Source of the DNA: an uncultured Muribaculaceae bacterium
GTDB taxonomy: Bacteria > Bacteroidota > Bacteroidia > Bacteroidales > Muribaculaceae
Length of the DNA: 64,000 bases
NCBI GenBank assembly: GCA_947625935.1
Contig: CANQQE010000011.1
Coordinates: 29,156 to 93,155 of the forward strand
Direction: 5' to 3'
In this document: in pieces, positions 1 through 7,587 of the stretch
Position numbering within the stretch: position 1 is the stretch's first letter
How the letters are laid out: each line of letters starts with the position of its first letter
Notes under the pieces: generated by a model
Databases searched by the model: none
What the model was told of the DNA's origin: nothing
Seen by the model: only the letters and a program-made list of their open reading frames with translations
Program-made: the position numbers and the translations under genes

Positions 1-1
1 A

Positions 2-1057
2 GATCCCGAAGTGCGTCGGCTATGGGCCGAAATGAACAGTTGGGTTTACGCCGGTTTCGACGAGACCTATAAGCGCATGGGTGTGGACTTCGACAAGATT
101 TACTACGAGAGCGATACTTATCTCGAAGGGAAGGAGAAAGTTCTCGAAGGATTGGAAAAGGGTATCATGTACAAGCGCGAGGATGGCTCGGTATGGGCCG
201 ACCTGACAGCGGACGGTCTTGACCACAAACTCCTGTTACGCAGCGACGGCACGTCGGTCTATATGACCCAGGATATCGGTACGGCCAAGTTACGTTACCA
301 GGATTACCCTATAGACAAGATGATTTATGTGGTCGGCAACGAGCAGAACTACCATTTCCAGGTGCTTTCGCTGCTACTCGACAAGCTCGGATTCAAATGG
401 GGGAAGGACTTGGTGCACTTCTCATACGGTATGGTGGAACTCCCGGAAGGTAAGATGAAAAGCCGCGAGGGTACGGTGGTAGACGCCGATGACCTGATGG
501 ACGAGATGGTCAGCACGGCGCGTCAGGTGTCGGGCGAGCTTGGGAAGCTGGATGACTGTAGCCCCGCGGAGGCTGAAGAAATAGCCGAGACCGTCGGACT
601 TGGCGCTCTTAAATACTTCTTGCTGAAGGTTGACCCCCGCAAGAACATGACGTTCAACCCCAAAGAATCGATAGACTTCAACGGTAACACCGGTCCTTTC
701 ATACAGTACACCTACGCCCGCATACGGTCGGTGCTTCGCAAGGCTGCAGAGATGGGCTATGAAATAGAGAAATATGCCGGTGTGGTTCCGGCCGAAAAGG
801 AGATTGCCTTGATTCAGGCTTTGGCTGATTTCCCGTCGGTGGTGGCCGAGGCCGGCCGCAACTACAGCCCGGCGTTGATAGCCAACTACGCTTATGATCT
901 GGTGAAGCTATATAATCAGTTCTACCACGACTTCTCGATTCTTAAAGAGGAGGATACCGGCCGCCGATCGCTGCGTCTCGCTCTGTCAGACCAGACAGCT
1001 AAGACTGTAAAAACCGCCATGTCGCTGCTCGGAATCAATGTGCCCGAGCGTATGTAA
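2..1057 (+). CDS. argS: Arginyl-tRNA synthetase, C-terminal part (5' end outside the window)
   Basis: This class I aminoacyl-tRNA synthetase charges tRNA-Arg with arginine in the cytoplasm. The frame is open from base 2, so the gene begins upstream of the window. Visible are the latter part of the Rossmann catalytic domain, including the KMSKS-loop equivalent KMKSREG (about bases 451-471), and the all-alpha anticodon-binding DALR domain to the C-terminus, with the typical NTGPFIQYTYARI segment. The missing part should hold the HIGH motif. A GTG at base 11 is an internal codon, not a start. The glycosyltransferase operon follows after only 16 bp with no terminator seen, so read-through is possible. 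The identification is secure. Confidence 0.95.
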   Translation, partial: DPEVRRLWAEMNSWVYAGFDETYKRMGVDFDKIYYESDTYLEGKEKVLEGLEKGIMYKREDGSVWADLTADGLDHKLLLRSDGTSVYMTQDIGTAKLRYQDYPIDKMIYVVGNEQNYHFQVLSLLLDKLGFKWGKDLVHFSYGMVELPEGKMKSREGTVVDADDLMDEMVSTARQVSGELGKLDDCSPAEAEEIAETVGLGALKYFLLKVDPRKNMTFNPKESIDFNGNTGPFIQYTYARIRSVLRKAAEMGYEIEKYAGVVPAEKEIALIQALADFPSVVAEAGRNYSPALIANYAYDLVKLYNQFYHDFSILKEEDTGRRSLRLALSDQTAKTVKTAMSLLGINVPERM

Positions 1058-1073
1058 AACTAAAACGTAGTCT

Positions 1074-2228
1074 ATGGAAAGACGGCGCAAAGTTTTGTTT
1101 CTAATCGAGTCTCTCGGAGGAGGAGGTGCCGAAAAGGTGCTTTCAACCCTTGTTGAGCATATCGATAAGGAACGCTTCGACGTGACAGTTTGCCCGATTA
1201 CGGATGTCGGCGCTTACTCAACGGTAATCAAAAAATTTGTCAAGGTCGAGCCGATATTGCCGGCGTATCCCGAAAAAGGCGGCTTTTTCGCCCGGACGAT
1301 GTGGCGATTGAAGCACAGGCTTGTGCACAAGTGGTTGCCGAGCGGACTCGTCTATCGTTTTTGGATTCCTAAGGGGAACGATGTCGAAGTCGCGTTTGTG
1401 GAGGGATTGACCACAAAATTACTGTCGAAATCGTCGGGTAAAGCGAAGAAAATAGCTTGGGTCCATACGGATTTATGCAATAATCATTGGACGGCATCGC
1501 TTTATGGCTCTGATGAAGCGGAAAGCAAGGTATATCACGCATATAATCAGGTCGTCGGAGTATCAAAAATCGCATCGGAGTCTGTTAACAGGCTTTTTGG
1601 CGAAGATTTGCGTACAGTGACGATTTATAATCCGATTGATGCTGCGGCTATCAAAAAGAAAGCCGTGATGTCAGACCAAAACATACCCCCCAAAAAAGAA
1701 GGCTTCATAAGGATTTGTTCGGCCGGACGATTGGTCTCGCAAAAAGGGTTTGACCGTCTGCTCAGGATCGTCAAGCGTCTGACCGACGAGGGTCGCAAAA
1801 TTGAATTGTGGCTGCTCGGCAACGGAGAATTGCGTCCAGAATTTGAAAAATATGTGGCCGACAACAACCTCAGCGATATCGTGACGCTGTGGGGGTTCAA
1901 GGGTAATCCTTACGCCTACATGGCGCAATGCGACCTGTTTGTGTGCTCGTCTGTAGCCGAGGGCTACAGCACTGCGGTTACCGAAGCATTGATACTCGGA
2001 CTGCCGGTGATAACGACGCATTGTTCGGGAATGGAGGAATTGCTTGGGGTTGATGGTGAATACGGGGTTATTACCGATAATTCAGAAGATGCCCTGTATG
2101 ACGGAATTCTTGCATTGCTTGACAGCAGAAACGGAATATCAGAACTGGCATCAAAGGCGAGAAAACGCAGTGATTATTTCTCGATAAGTAATTTGGTCAA
2201 ACCGGTAGAAAATATCCTTGACCGATGA
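1074..2228 (+). CDS. Glycosyltransferase family 4 (GT-B fold)
   Basis: Predicted retaining GT4 enzyme that transfers a nucleotide-activated sugar onto a growing lipid-linked glycan at the inner membrane. The 384-residue protein opens with an N-terminal Rossmann strand followed by a GGGGAEKV glycine-rich loop (about residues 14-21). It carries the C-terminal donor-site motif E-x7-E (about residues 296-304, EGYSTAVTE). No signal peptide or membrane segment is seen. It is the first gene of an overlapping polysaccharide operon and shares its last 4 bases with the next gene, a clear paralogue (both contain VTEALILGLPVITT). Donor and acceptor sugars cannot be read from the sequence. Confidence 0.9.
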   Translation: MERRRKVLFLIESLGGGGAEKVLSTLVEHIDKERFDVTVCPITDVGAYSTVIKKFVKVEPILPAYPEKGGFFARTMWRLKHRLVHKWLPSGLVYRFWIPKGNDVEVAFVEGLTTKLLSKSSGKAKKIAWVHTDLCNNHWTASLYGSDEAESKVYHAYNQVVGVSKIASESVNRLFGEDLRTVTIYNPIDAAAIKKKAVMSDQNIPPKKEGFIRICSAGRLVSQKGFDRLLRIVKRLTDEGRKIELWLLGNGELRPEFEKYVADNNLSDIVTLWGFKGNPYAYMAQCDLFVCSSVAEGYSTAVTEALILGLPVITTHCSGMEELLGVDGEYGVITDNSEDALYDGILALLDSRNGISELASKARKRSDYFSISNLVKPVENILDR

Positions 2229-3364
2229 AAAAACGGGTATTGTTTGTAATCAATTCTTTGTGGGGAGGAGGAGCTGAGAAAGTCTTCCAGACATTGCTGT
2301 GCAATCTGGACAAAAATAAATACGACATAACTGTCTATTCAGTCAATCAAACTCATATAGGGCCTCCATATCCAATGTCCGGGATTGAGTATAGGTATAT
2401 CTTTGGACAATTGGCAAAAACCGGGTTAGAACGATTTAAAATGCGTCTAATGAACAAGCTGAAGTTGACGGTGTATTATCACTTGTCGCCGAAGTGGTTC
2501 TATAGACTGTTCATGCGGGGAAGATATGATGTTGAGGTTGCTTTTATCGAGGGCTACGCCACCCGTGTGGTCAGTGGCTCGACCAATAAACGGTCTAAGA
2601 AGTTGGCTTGGGTGCATATTGATTTGGAAAAGAATCATTGGACTGATGTCGCTTATCGGTCAAGAAAGGAAGAAGAAGCGGCATATAACCGTTTTGATCT
2701 TATTCCGGTAGTTTCCCAGTCGGTTCATGCAAGCATGAAATCTCTTTTCAAAAAAATCGAGACTTTCTTAGTGGTCAAAAATCCTATTGACGAAAGGTTT
2801 ATTTGCTCACAGTCTTTGGCTTTTAAGGCTAAATTTCCGTCGGCTGCAATTAAATTGGTATCGATAGGCCGTTTTGAGAATCAGAAAGGATATGACCGTT
2901 TGCTCCCGATTGTAAGGTGTCTCGTCGACGAAGGGTATGATTTGTCGTTGACTTTACTTGGGGATGGTTCTCAGCGCAAGAGCTTGGAATCATATATAAA
3001 TGAGAACGGTTTGAGTGAGAGGGTTTCGCTTCCCGGTTTTCAATCAAATCCTTATCCTTGGCTTGCCGGGGCTGACCTGTTTGTGTGTTCATCGCGTTCG
3101 GAGGGTTATAGCACAGTTGTTACCGAGGCACTTATACTCGGCCTTCCTGTGATTACAACCGATTGCGCCGGAATGGGTGAACTTCTCGGATGTGGCCGTT
3201 ATGGGATGATAGTTGACAATGACGATGAGGCACTATATAACGGTCTGAAATCCTTAGTGGCCAATCATAAAAAAATTGATGAGTATCGAAACCTTGCTTC
3301 GGAGCGCGGCAAAGATTTCAAACTTTCGGCCCTTATGTCGCAAATAGAAACCCTAATAGATTGA
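2225..3364 (+). CDS. Glycosyltransferase family 4, paralogue of the preceding gene
   Basis: Second GT4 enzyme, 379 residues, collinear with its upstream neighbour. Both have the N-terminal GGGAEKV loop, the central KLAWVH(I/T)DL segment, the E-x7-E donor motif (here EGYSTVVTE, about residues 292-300) and the shared stretch VTEALILGLPVITT. This pattern points to a tandem duplication followed by divergence, probably giving two successive or alternative sugar additions. The start codon overlaps the upstream stop as ATGA, so translational coupling is likely. Cytoplasmic or peripheral at the inner membrane; no transmembrane helix is evident. Sugar specificity is unknown. Confidence 0.9.
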   Translation: MKKRVLFVINSLWGGGAEKVFQTLLCNLDKNKYDITVYSVNQTHIGPPYPMSGIEYRYIFGQLAKTGLERFKMRLMNKLKLTVYYHLSPKWFYRLFMRGRYDVEVAFIEGYATRVVSGSTNKRSKKLAWVHIDLEKNHWTDVAYRSRKEEEAAYNRFDLIPVVSQSVHASMKSLFKKIETFLVVKNPIDERFICSQSLAFKAKFPSAAIKLVSIGRFENQKGYDRLLPIVRCLVDEGYDLSLTLLGDGSQRKSLESYINENGLSERVSLPGFQSNPYPWLAGADLFVCSSRSEGYSTVVTEALILGLPVITTDCAGMGELLGCGRYGMIVDNDDEALYNGLKSLVANHKKIDEYRNLASERGKDFKLSALMSQIETLID

Positions 3365-3369
3365 TTGCC

Positions 3370-4380
3370 ATGCCAAAAGTGTCGATTATAATCCCAGTCT
3401 ATAATGTAGAAAAATATCTACCTGAGTGTATAGCATCTATTATTGCTCAGGATTTTCCGGATTTTGAGTGTTTGCTTATTGATGATGGCTCGACTGATGG
3501 TAGCGGGGCTTTGTGTGACAACTATGCCGTCAAAGATTCAAGATTCAGAGTGTTCCACCAAGAGAATCAGGGGGTATCGGCCGCCCGTAATCGAGGCATT
3601 GCTGAATCAACTGGTGAATGGATTTACTTTATAGACGGCGATGACTGGATGATGCCGGGTATATTTAACGGTTTATCATTAAGTTGTGATATGATTGTCG
3701 GTCGCTATCGCCGTGAAGGTGTGGGGGTAAAATATGAATTGCAAAATAGGGTTAAAATATGTAAAAATTTTGCCTTATCATATCTTTTTGAGGATATACG
3801 CACCCATCAGGGTGCGTATATCCTCAAAAAAGAAGTTTTAGATAAAAATAAAATAGCGTTCCCTATTCAATATAAATATGGGGAGGATATGGAATTTATT
3901 TTAAAAAGTTTGTTATGCTCGACATCGATAGTGATTGATGACAGATGTTGGATGGCTTATCGTATTAATCCGAAATCGGCTATGTCGAAACTTACATTAC
4001 GTCGATATGATGTGTTTTTCTCGCGGCTTGGGCTAATTGACTATGCGAAAAAGTGCGGCAATTGGGCTGTGGTTGAACGATTGAGGAATTTTTCACTTGC
4101 GGAATCATTATTTGTAACTACCAAGGCTCTGATTGAGGGTGGTATGCCATACCGAGAGATTGTTGGGTTCATTAAAGATACACCTAATGTCAGAAATGAA
4201 CTTATACGTATTAGTGTTGATGATAAAGTGAATAAAAATTTCAAATTGTCGTTGATAGAGCTATTAAATCATCCAAAACGCTTTTATTTAAAACAGTGTC
4301 TCAGATATCGTTATAGTTGTCTTCGCCAAAAAATTGGCGAATTAAAATTGGAACTAATAAAAAAACAGTTCATATGCTAA
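3370..4380 (+). CDS. Glycosyltransferase family 2 (GT-A fold) containing a coding palindrome
   Basis: Inverting GT2 enzyme of about 336 residues. Visible signatures are the N-terminal VSIIIPVYNVEKYL strand-loop, the nucleotide-binding IDDGSTD (residues 37-43) and the metal-binding DxD within DGDDW (residues 89-93). A TTG lies 9 bases upstream (3361), overlapping the previous stop, but the ATG at 3370 starts directly at MPKVSIIIP and is preferred. From about 3700 onward the gene is markedly AT-rich compared with flanking genes, which is common in polysaccharide loci exchanged between strains. Codons about 139-154 contain a perfect 21-bp inverted repeat (separate entry). The coding frame stays intact through it. 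Confidence 0.88.
   Translation: MPKVSIIIPVYNVEKYLPECIASIIAQDFPDFECLLIDDGSTDGSGALCDNYAVKDSRFRVFHQENQGVSAARNRGIAESTGEWIYFIDGDDWMMPGIFNGLSLSCDMIVGRYRREGVGVKYELQNRVKICKNFALSYLFEDIRTHQGAYILKKEVLDKNKIAFPIQYKYGEDMEFILKSLLCSTSIVIDDRCWMAYRINPKSAMSKLTLRRYDVFFSRLGLIDYAKKCGNWAVVERLRNFSLAESLFVTTKALIEGGMPYREIVGFIKDTPNVRNELIRISVDDKVNKNFKLSLIELLNHPKRFYLKQCLRYRYSCLRQKIGELKLELIKKQFIC
3785..3830. repeat. Perfect 21-bp inverted repeat with 4-base loop inside a coding sequence
   Basis: Left arm 3785-3805 and right arm 3810-3830 are exact reverse complements, separated by ATCA. The arms are bounded by runs of five T on the left and five A on the right, and the bases just outside (C and A) do not pair. The polarity T-run, stem, A-run is the reverse of an intrinsic terminator on either strand. 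It lies within the frame of the GT2 gene, encoding about residues 139-154. A 21-bp perfect stem in coding DNA is not expected by chance. Confidence 0.95.
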
Positions 4381-5276
4381 AGCTGACTATTTTTACTCCA
4401 ACATACAATCGAGGATACATTTTGCCTAACTTGTATGAATCGTTACTGGCACAAGAGTGTAAGGACTTTGAATGGTTGGTTATTGACGATGGATCGACTG
4501 ATAATACGCCTGATTTATTCAAACAGTGGCTTTCACATGATAATGGTTTCCCAATCCGTTACTGCAAAGTAGAAAACGGCGGAAAGCAGAGAGCGATTAA
4601 CCGAGCCGTAATGATGGCGGAATCAGACTATTTCTTTATAGTAGATTCTGACGATACACTAAGATTTGACGCAGTGTCGGTGGTTACAAAGTGGATTGAA
4701 AGTCTGCCGTGTGATAATTCGTTTGCCGGTATTTCCGGATTGAAATACAACATGGCTTTAACTGCTGATAATCAGCCTAAATCCTGGTTCCATGAATGTG
4801 GCTATATTGATTGTACGAATCTTGATCGGGGAAAATATGGCCTAAATCATGATTTAGCCGAAATTTATAAAACTGAGATATTAAAAAAATATCCATTTAG
4901 GGTATGGGATGGAGAGACATTTACTCCTGAATGTGTAGTATGGGATAAAATTGCCTTGGATGGATATAAGTTGCGTTATTACAATAAGTACATATATAAT
5001 TATGAATATCTAACGGATGGACTGACTCGTGGCGGATATTTCACTTATAAGAACAACATAATGGGTTGTGCGATGGCAAATAATATGAAAGCCAGGACAT
5101 CCAAGACGCTAAAAGATAAATATAAACATATTGTTGAAATGTTAGTGGGCTGTATTCTTACCGGTAATTTGAGGTATATAGGCGAATCGTATTACCCTAA
5201 AACCGCATTATTTATGCTGCCCATTGCTTGGCTTTATTCATTGAATCGAAAACGAATTTTAAGAAGAATCAAATGA
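4374..5276 (+). CDS. Glycosyltransferase family 2 (GT-A fold)
   Basis: Second GT2 enzyme of the locus, 300 residues from the ATG at 4374. That start overlaps the previous stop codon by 7 bases and places the conserved TIFTPTYNRG strand at residues 5-14. The frame extends upstream, but those codons lie inside the preceding gene. Motifs are IDDGSTDN (about 37-44) and the DxD-type VDSDD (about 90-94). The C-terminal tail is basic and hydrophobic (LPIAWLYSLNRKRILRRIK region) and may touch the membrane. It differs from the preceding GT2 enough not to be a recent duplicate. Base composition is AT-rich. Sugar specificity unknown. Confidence 0.88.
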   Translation: MLKLTIFTPTYNRGYILPNLYESLLAQECKDFEWLVIDDGSTDNTPDLFKQWLSHDNGFPIRYCKVENGGKQRAINRAVMMAESDYFFIVDSDDTLRFDAVSVVTKWIESLPCDNSFAGISGLKYNMALTADNQPKSWFHECGYIDCTNLDRGKYGLNHDLAEIYKTEILKKYPFRVWDGETFTPECVVWDKIALDGYKLRYYNKYIYNYEYLTDGLTRGGYFTYKNNIMGCAMANNMKARTSKTLKDKYKHIVEMLVGCILTGNLRYIGESYYPKTALFMLPIAWLYSLNRKRILRRIK

Positions 5277-6442
5277 GAGTAGTTTTATATCCACATGGAG
5301 GTAGCGGTAATCATGGGTGCGAGGCATTGGTGAGATCGACGGCTAAAATTATTGGTGCTGATGTTACTCTGTTTTCCACTTCGGTTGGTGAAGATAATAA
5401 GTATAGCCTACATAATGTGGTGTCGGTCAAGCCCCAATATAACCGAATTGACCCCATGAGCGTCAGTTATCCGGTCGCATGGGTCAGGAATCGCTTTTTT
5501 AAAGATAGCCAGGCTTTTGATAAACTTGCTTTGAAAGATTTCATCGCTTTGGCCAAAAAGAGCGATGTCGCGCTATCGATAGGAGGCGACAACTATTGCT
5601 ATGGAGTGCCTGAACATATAATATACATGAATCGCTGTCTTGCCGCTGCGGGGGTGCCTATGATATTGTGGGGATGCTCGATTGATCCGGAGGCGATTAC
5701 CGGTAAAACGCTCGATGATTTAGAGCGGTATGAACATATAATTGTCAGAGAAAGTCTGACCGCTGATGCTTTAAGGGCAAAAGGTTTTGAAAATGTGACC
5801 TTATTGCCTGACCCGGCTTTTAAGCTCGATGCAATCGGGCTTCCTTTGCCTGATGGTTGGGCTGACGGAAACACGGTGGGAATCAATATAAGCCCGATGG
5901 TTATGGGGCTTGACCGTGGAGCCGATATGGCTTTACGCAATTATGAGCGATTGGTTGAATACATCGTCAACGGGACCGATATGACTGTGGCATTGATTCC
6001 CCATGTGGTCTGGTGGCATAATGATGACCGCAAACCGTTGACATATCTTTATGAGAAATTCAAATCGAGTGGGAGAGTGCTTATTATTGATGATTGTGGA
6101 GCGGAGTCGCTTAAAGGATATATAGCACGTTGTCGTTTCATGGTGGCGGCCCGTACGCACGCATCGATAGCGGCGTATTCGAGCCAAGTGCCAACAGTTG
6201 TCGTCGGCTATTCTGTCAAAGCGAAAGGAATCGCAAAGGATTTGTTTGGCTCTTATGAGCATTATGTATGCCCGGTTCAGTTGTTGGCTAATGAGGAAGA
6301 GTTGACTACTGCTTTTAAATGGCTCATGGCAAACGAAAATTCAATAAGGAATCATTATCAGGAGTTCATGCCCGGATATGTTTCTAAGGCTATGGAAATG
6401 AAGTCGGTTGTAGAACGTATAATCAAAACCAAAACTATATGA
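5273..6442 (+). CDS. Polysaccharide pyruvyl transferase family protein
   Basis: Member of the WcaK/CsaB-type polysaccharide pyruvyl transferase family, which uses phosphoenolpyruvate to add ketal pyruvate to sugar residues of surface glycans. From the ATG at 5273, which overlaps the upstream stop (ATGA), the protein has 389 residues. Recognisable parts are the N-terminal HGGSGNHGCEA loop, the SIGGDNYCYG segment (about residues 101-110), the VRES stretch, and a C-terminal GT-B-like half with RTHASIAAYS. The family is seen in the pattern; pyruvylation as the reaction is inferred, since some members have other roles. It implies an acidic, pyruvylated repeat unit. Confidence 0.85.
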   Translation: MRVVLYPHGGSGNHGCEALVRSTAKIIGADVTLFSTSVGEDNKYSLHNVVSVKPQYNRIDPMSVSYPVAWVRNRFFKDSQAFDKLALKDFIALAKKSDVALSIGGDNYCYGVPEHIIYMNRCLAAAGVPMILWGCSIDPEAITGKTLDDLERYEHIIVRESLTADALRAKGFENVTLLPDPAFKLDAIGLPLPDGWADGNTVGINISPMVMGLDRGADMALRNYERLVEYIVNGTDMTVALIPHVVWWHNDDRKPLTYLYEKFKSSGRVLIIDDCGAESLKGYIARCRFMVAARTHASIAAYSSQVPTVVVGYSVKAKGIAKDLFGSYEHYVCPVQLLANEEELTTAFKWLMANENSIRNHYQEFMPGYVSKAMEMKSVVERIIKTKTI

Positions 6443-7587
6443 CATTGAATCTGTTATTGTGGATATTGGCGGTGGTTGGTGTATTTGCCATAGCTGTGAG
6501 AGGTTATGATTTTGCTATCGGCCTCAATCGTTGGCAGCGTCGCATCCACATCGGCAGATGGAGTGATATGGCAGTTTGGAGGTCGGCTTTGGCTGTTTGC
6601 GGCAGCAGATGGATTAAACGTATGCCGGTCGTGCCTAAACTCGACAATGACAGATTGATTTTGCTTGACAAAGTAAGGGGGCAATATAGCAATCCAACGA
6701 TACAGAGTTGGCAATATGCCGGTCTTGTGATGGGCTTAAAAACTATAAGAAATGACGATTTTCGCATTCATTTTATTGACGATGCCGGTAATTGGCGAAA
6801 TACGCCTATAAACATTGATTTTGCATTGTTGGCTTATTCATTGATGTCAGAAGATTGTCCTCGTAGTCTTGGTGTTGAGATGAAGCAGGTTTATGACCTG
6901 ATATTATCGGTTAAAGGGGATAATGACACAGTACCTTACCGCCGCGGAATGAATGCGATACGATTTGTGGATACTATAGGTTTTATATGTCCGTTTTTAG
7001 TAAGATATGGATTGGATTATGATGTCCCTGAGGCGTTGAATTTAGCCAAAGTGCAGATTGAAGAGTATGATAAAATGGTATTTTCGGAGAATGTCCATTT
7101 CCCGCCACACGCCATCGACTGTGAGCGCAATTTGCCCTTGGGTGTATGTGACTGGGGGCGCGGAGTCGGTTGGTATGTACTTGGCGTAACGGAGTCATAC
7201 CGATGCTTACCCGAAGGAGATTTCAAGGAATATCTCGGAGACCGTATTGTAAAATTTGCGGATGAATTACGGCAATTCCAAAAATCATCAGGAGGTTGGG
7301 GTTCAAGCGTATTTATAGCAGATTCGCCAACCGAGGGGTCGGTAACATCGCTTGCGGGGTTATTGATGGTTGAGGCGTATTCTATCTCGGGTGATAAAGA
7401 TTATCTGTTTTCCGCAGAGCGTGCAATCCGTCAGCTCATGGCTATTACTCAGCGTAACGGTGCTATAGATATGTGTCAGGGAGATACAAAGGGTATAGGG
7501 AATTATTCGACACGGTATGGCTATATGCCGTTCGCTCAAGGTATGGCATTGTTGTTGGTAAAACGATTTGAAGATGCGAACTCTTAA
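6439..7587 (+). CDS. GH88/GH105-like (six-hairpin) putative glycan hydrolase, membrane-anchored
   Basis: A 382-residue protein with an N-terminal hydrophobic segment (about residues 3-22, no lipobox) and then an alpha-barrel-like region. The WGRGVGWYVLG stretch (about residue 238) matches the WGRGNGW signature of unsaturated glucuronyl/rhamnogalacturonyl hydrolases, and RFVDTIGFICPFL (about 175-187) resembles the segment holding the family's catalytic Asp. GGWGSSVF, SVTSLAGLLMV and the C-terminal GYMPFAQGMALLL also fit. It sits between a pyruvyl transferase and a flippase, overlapping both, so it probably trims or edits the polysaccharide made by the operon. Activity and substrate are inference; it could be a degenerate family member. 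Confidence 0.7.
   Translation: MTLNLLLWILAVVGVFAIAVRGYDFAIGLNRWQRRIHIGRWSDMAVWRSALAVCGSRWIKRMPVVPKLDNDRLILLDKVRGQYSNPTIQSWQYAGLVMGLKTIRNDDFRIHFIDDAGNWRNTPINIDFALLAYSLMSEDCPRSLGVEMKQVYDLILSVKGDNDTVPYRRGMNAIRFVDTIGFICPFLVRYGLDYDVPEALNLAKVQIEEYDKMVFSENVHFPPHAIDCERNLPLGVCDWGRGVGWYVLGVTESYRCLPEGDFKEYLGDRIVKFADELRQFQKSSGGWGSSVFIADSPTEGSVTSLAGLLMVEAYSISGDKDYLFSAERAIRQLMAITQRNGAIDMCQGDTKGIGNYSTRYGYMPFAQGMALLLVKRFEDANS

Noticed and set aside
1058-1073. Invertible promoter controlling the polysaccharide operon
   Set aside because: Only 16 bases separate argS from the first GT gene and no inverted repeat pair or recombinase is nearby.
3785-3830. Intrinsic terminator inside the GT2 gene
   Set aside because: On both strands the order is T-run, stem, A-run, opposite to a terminator, and the frame continues.
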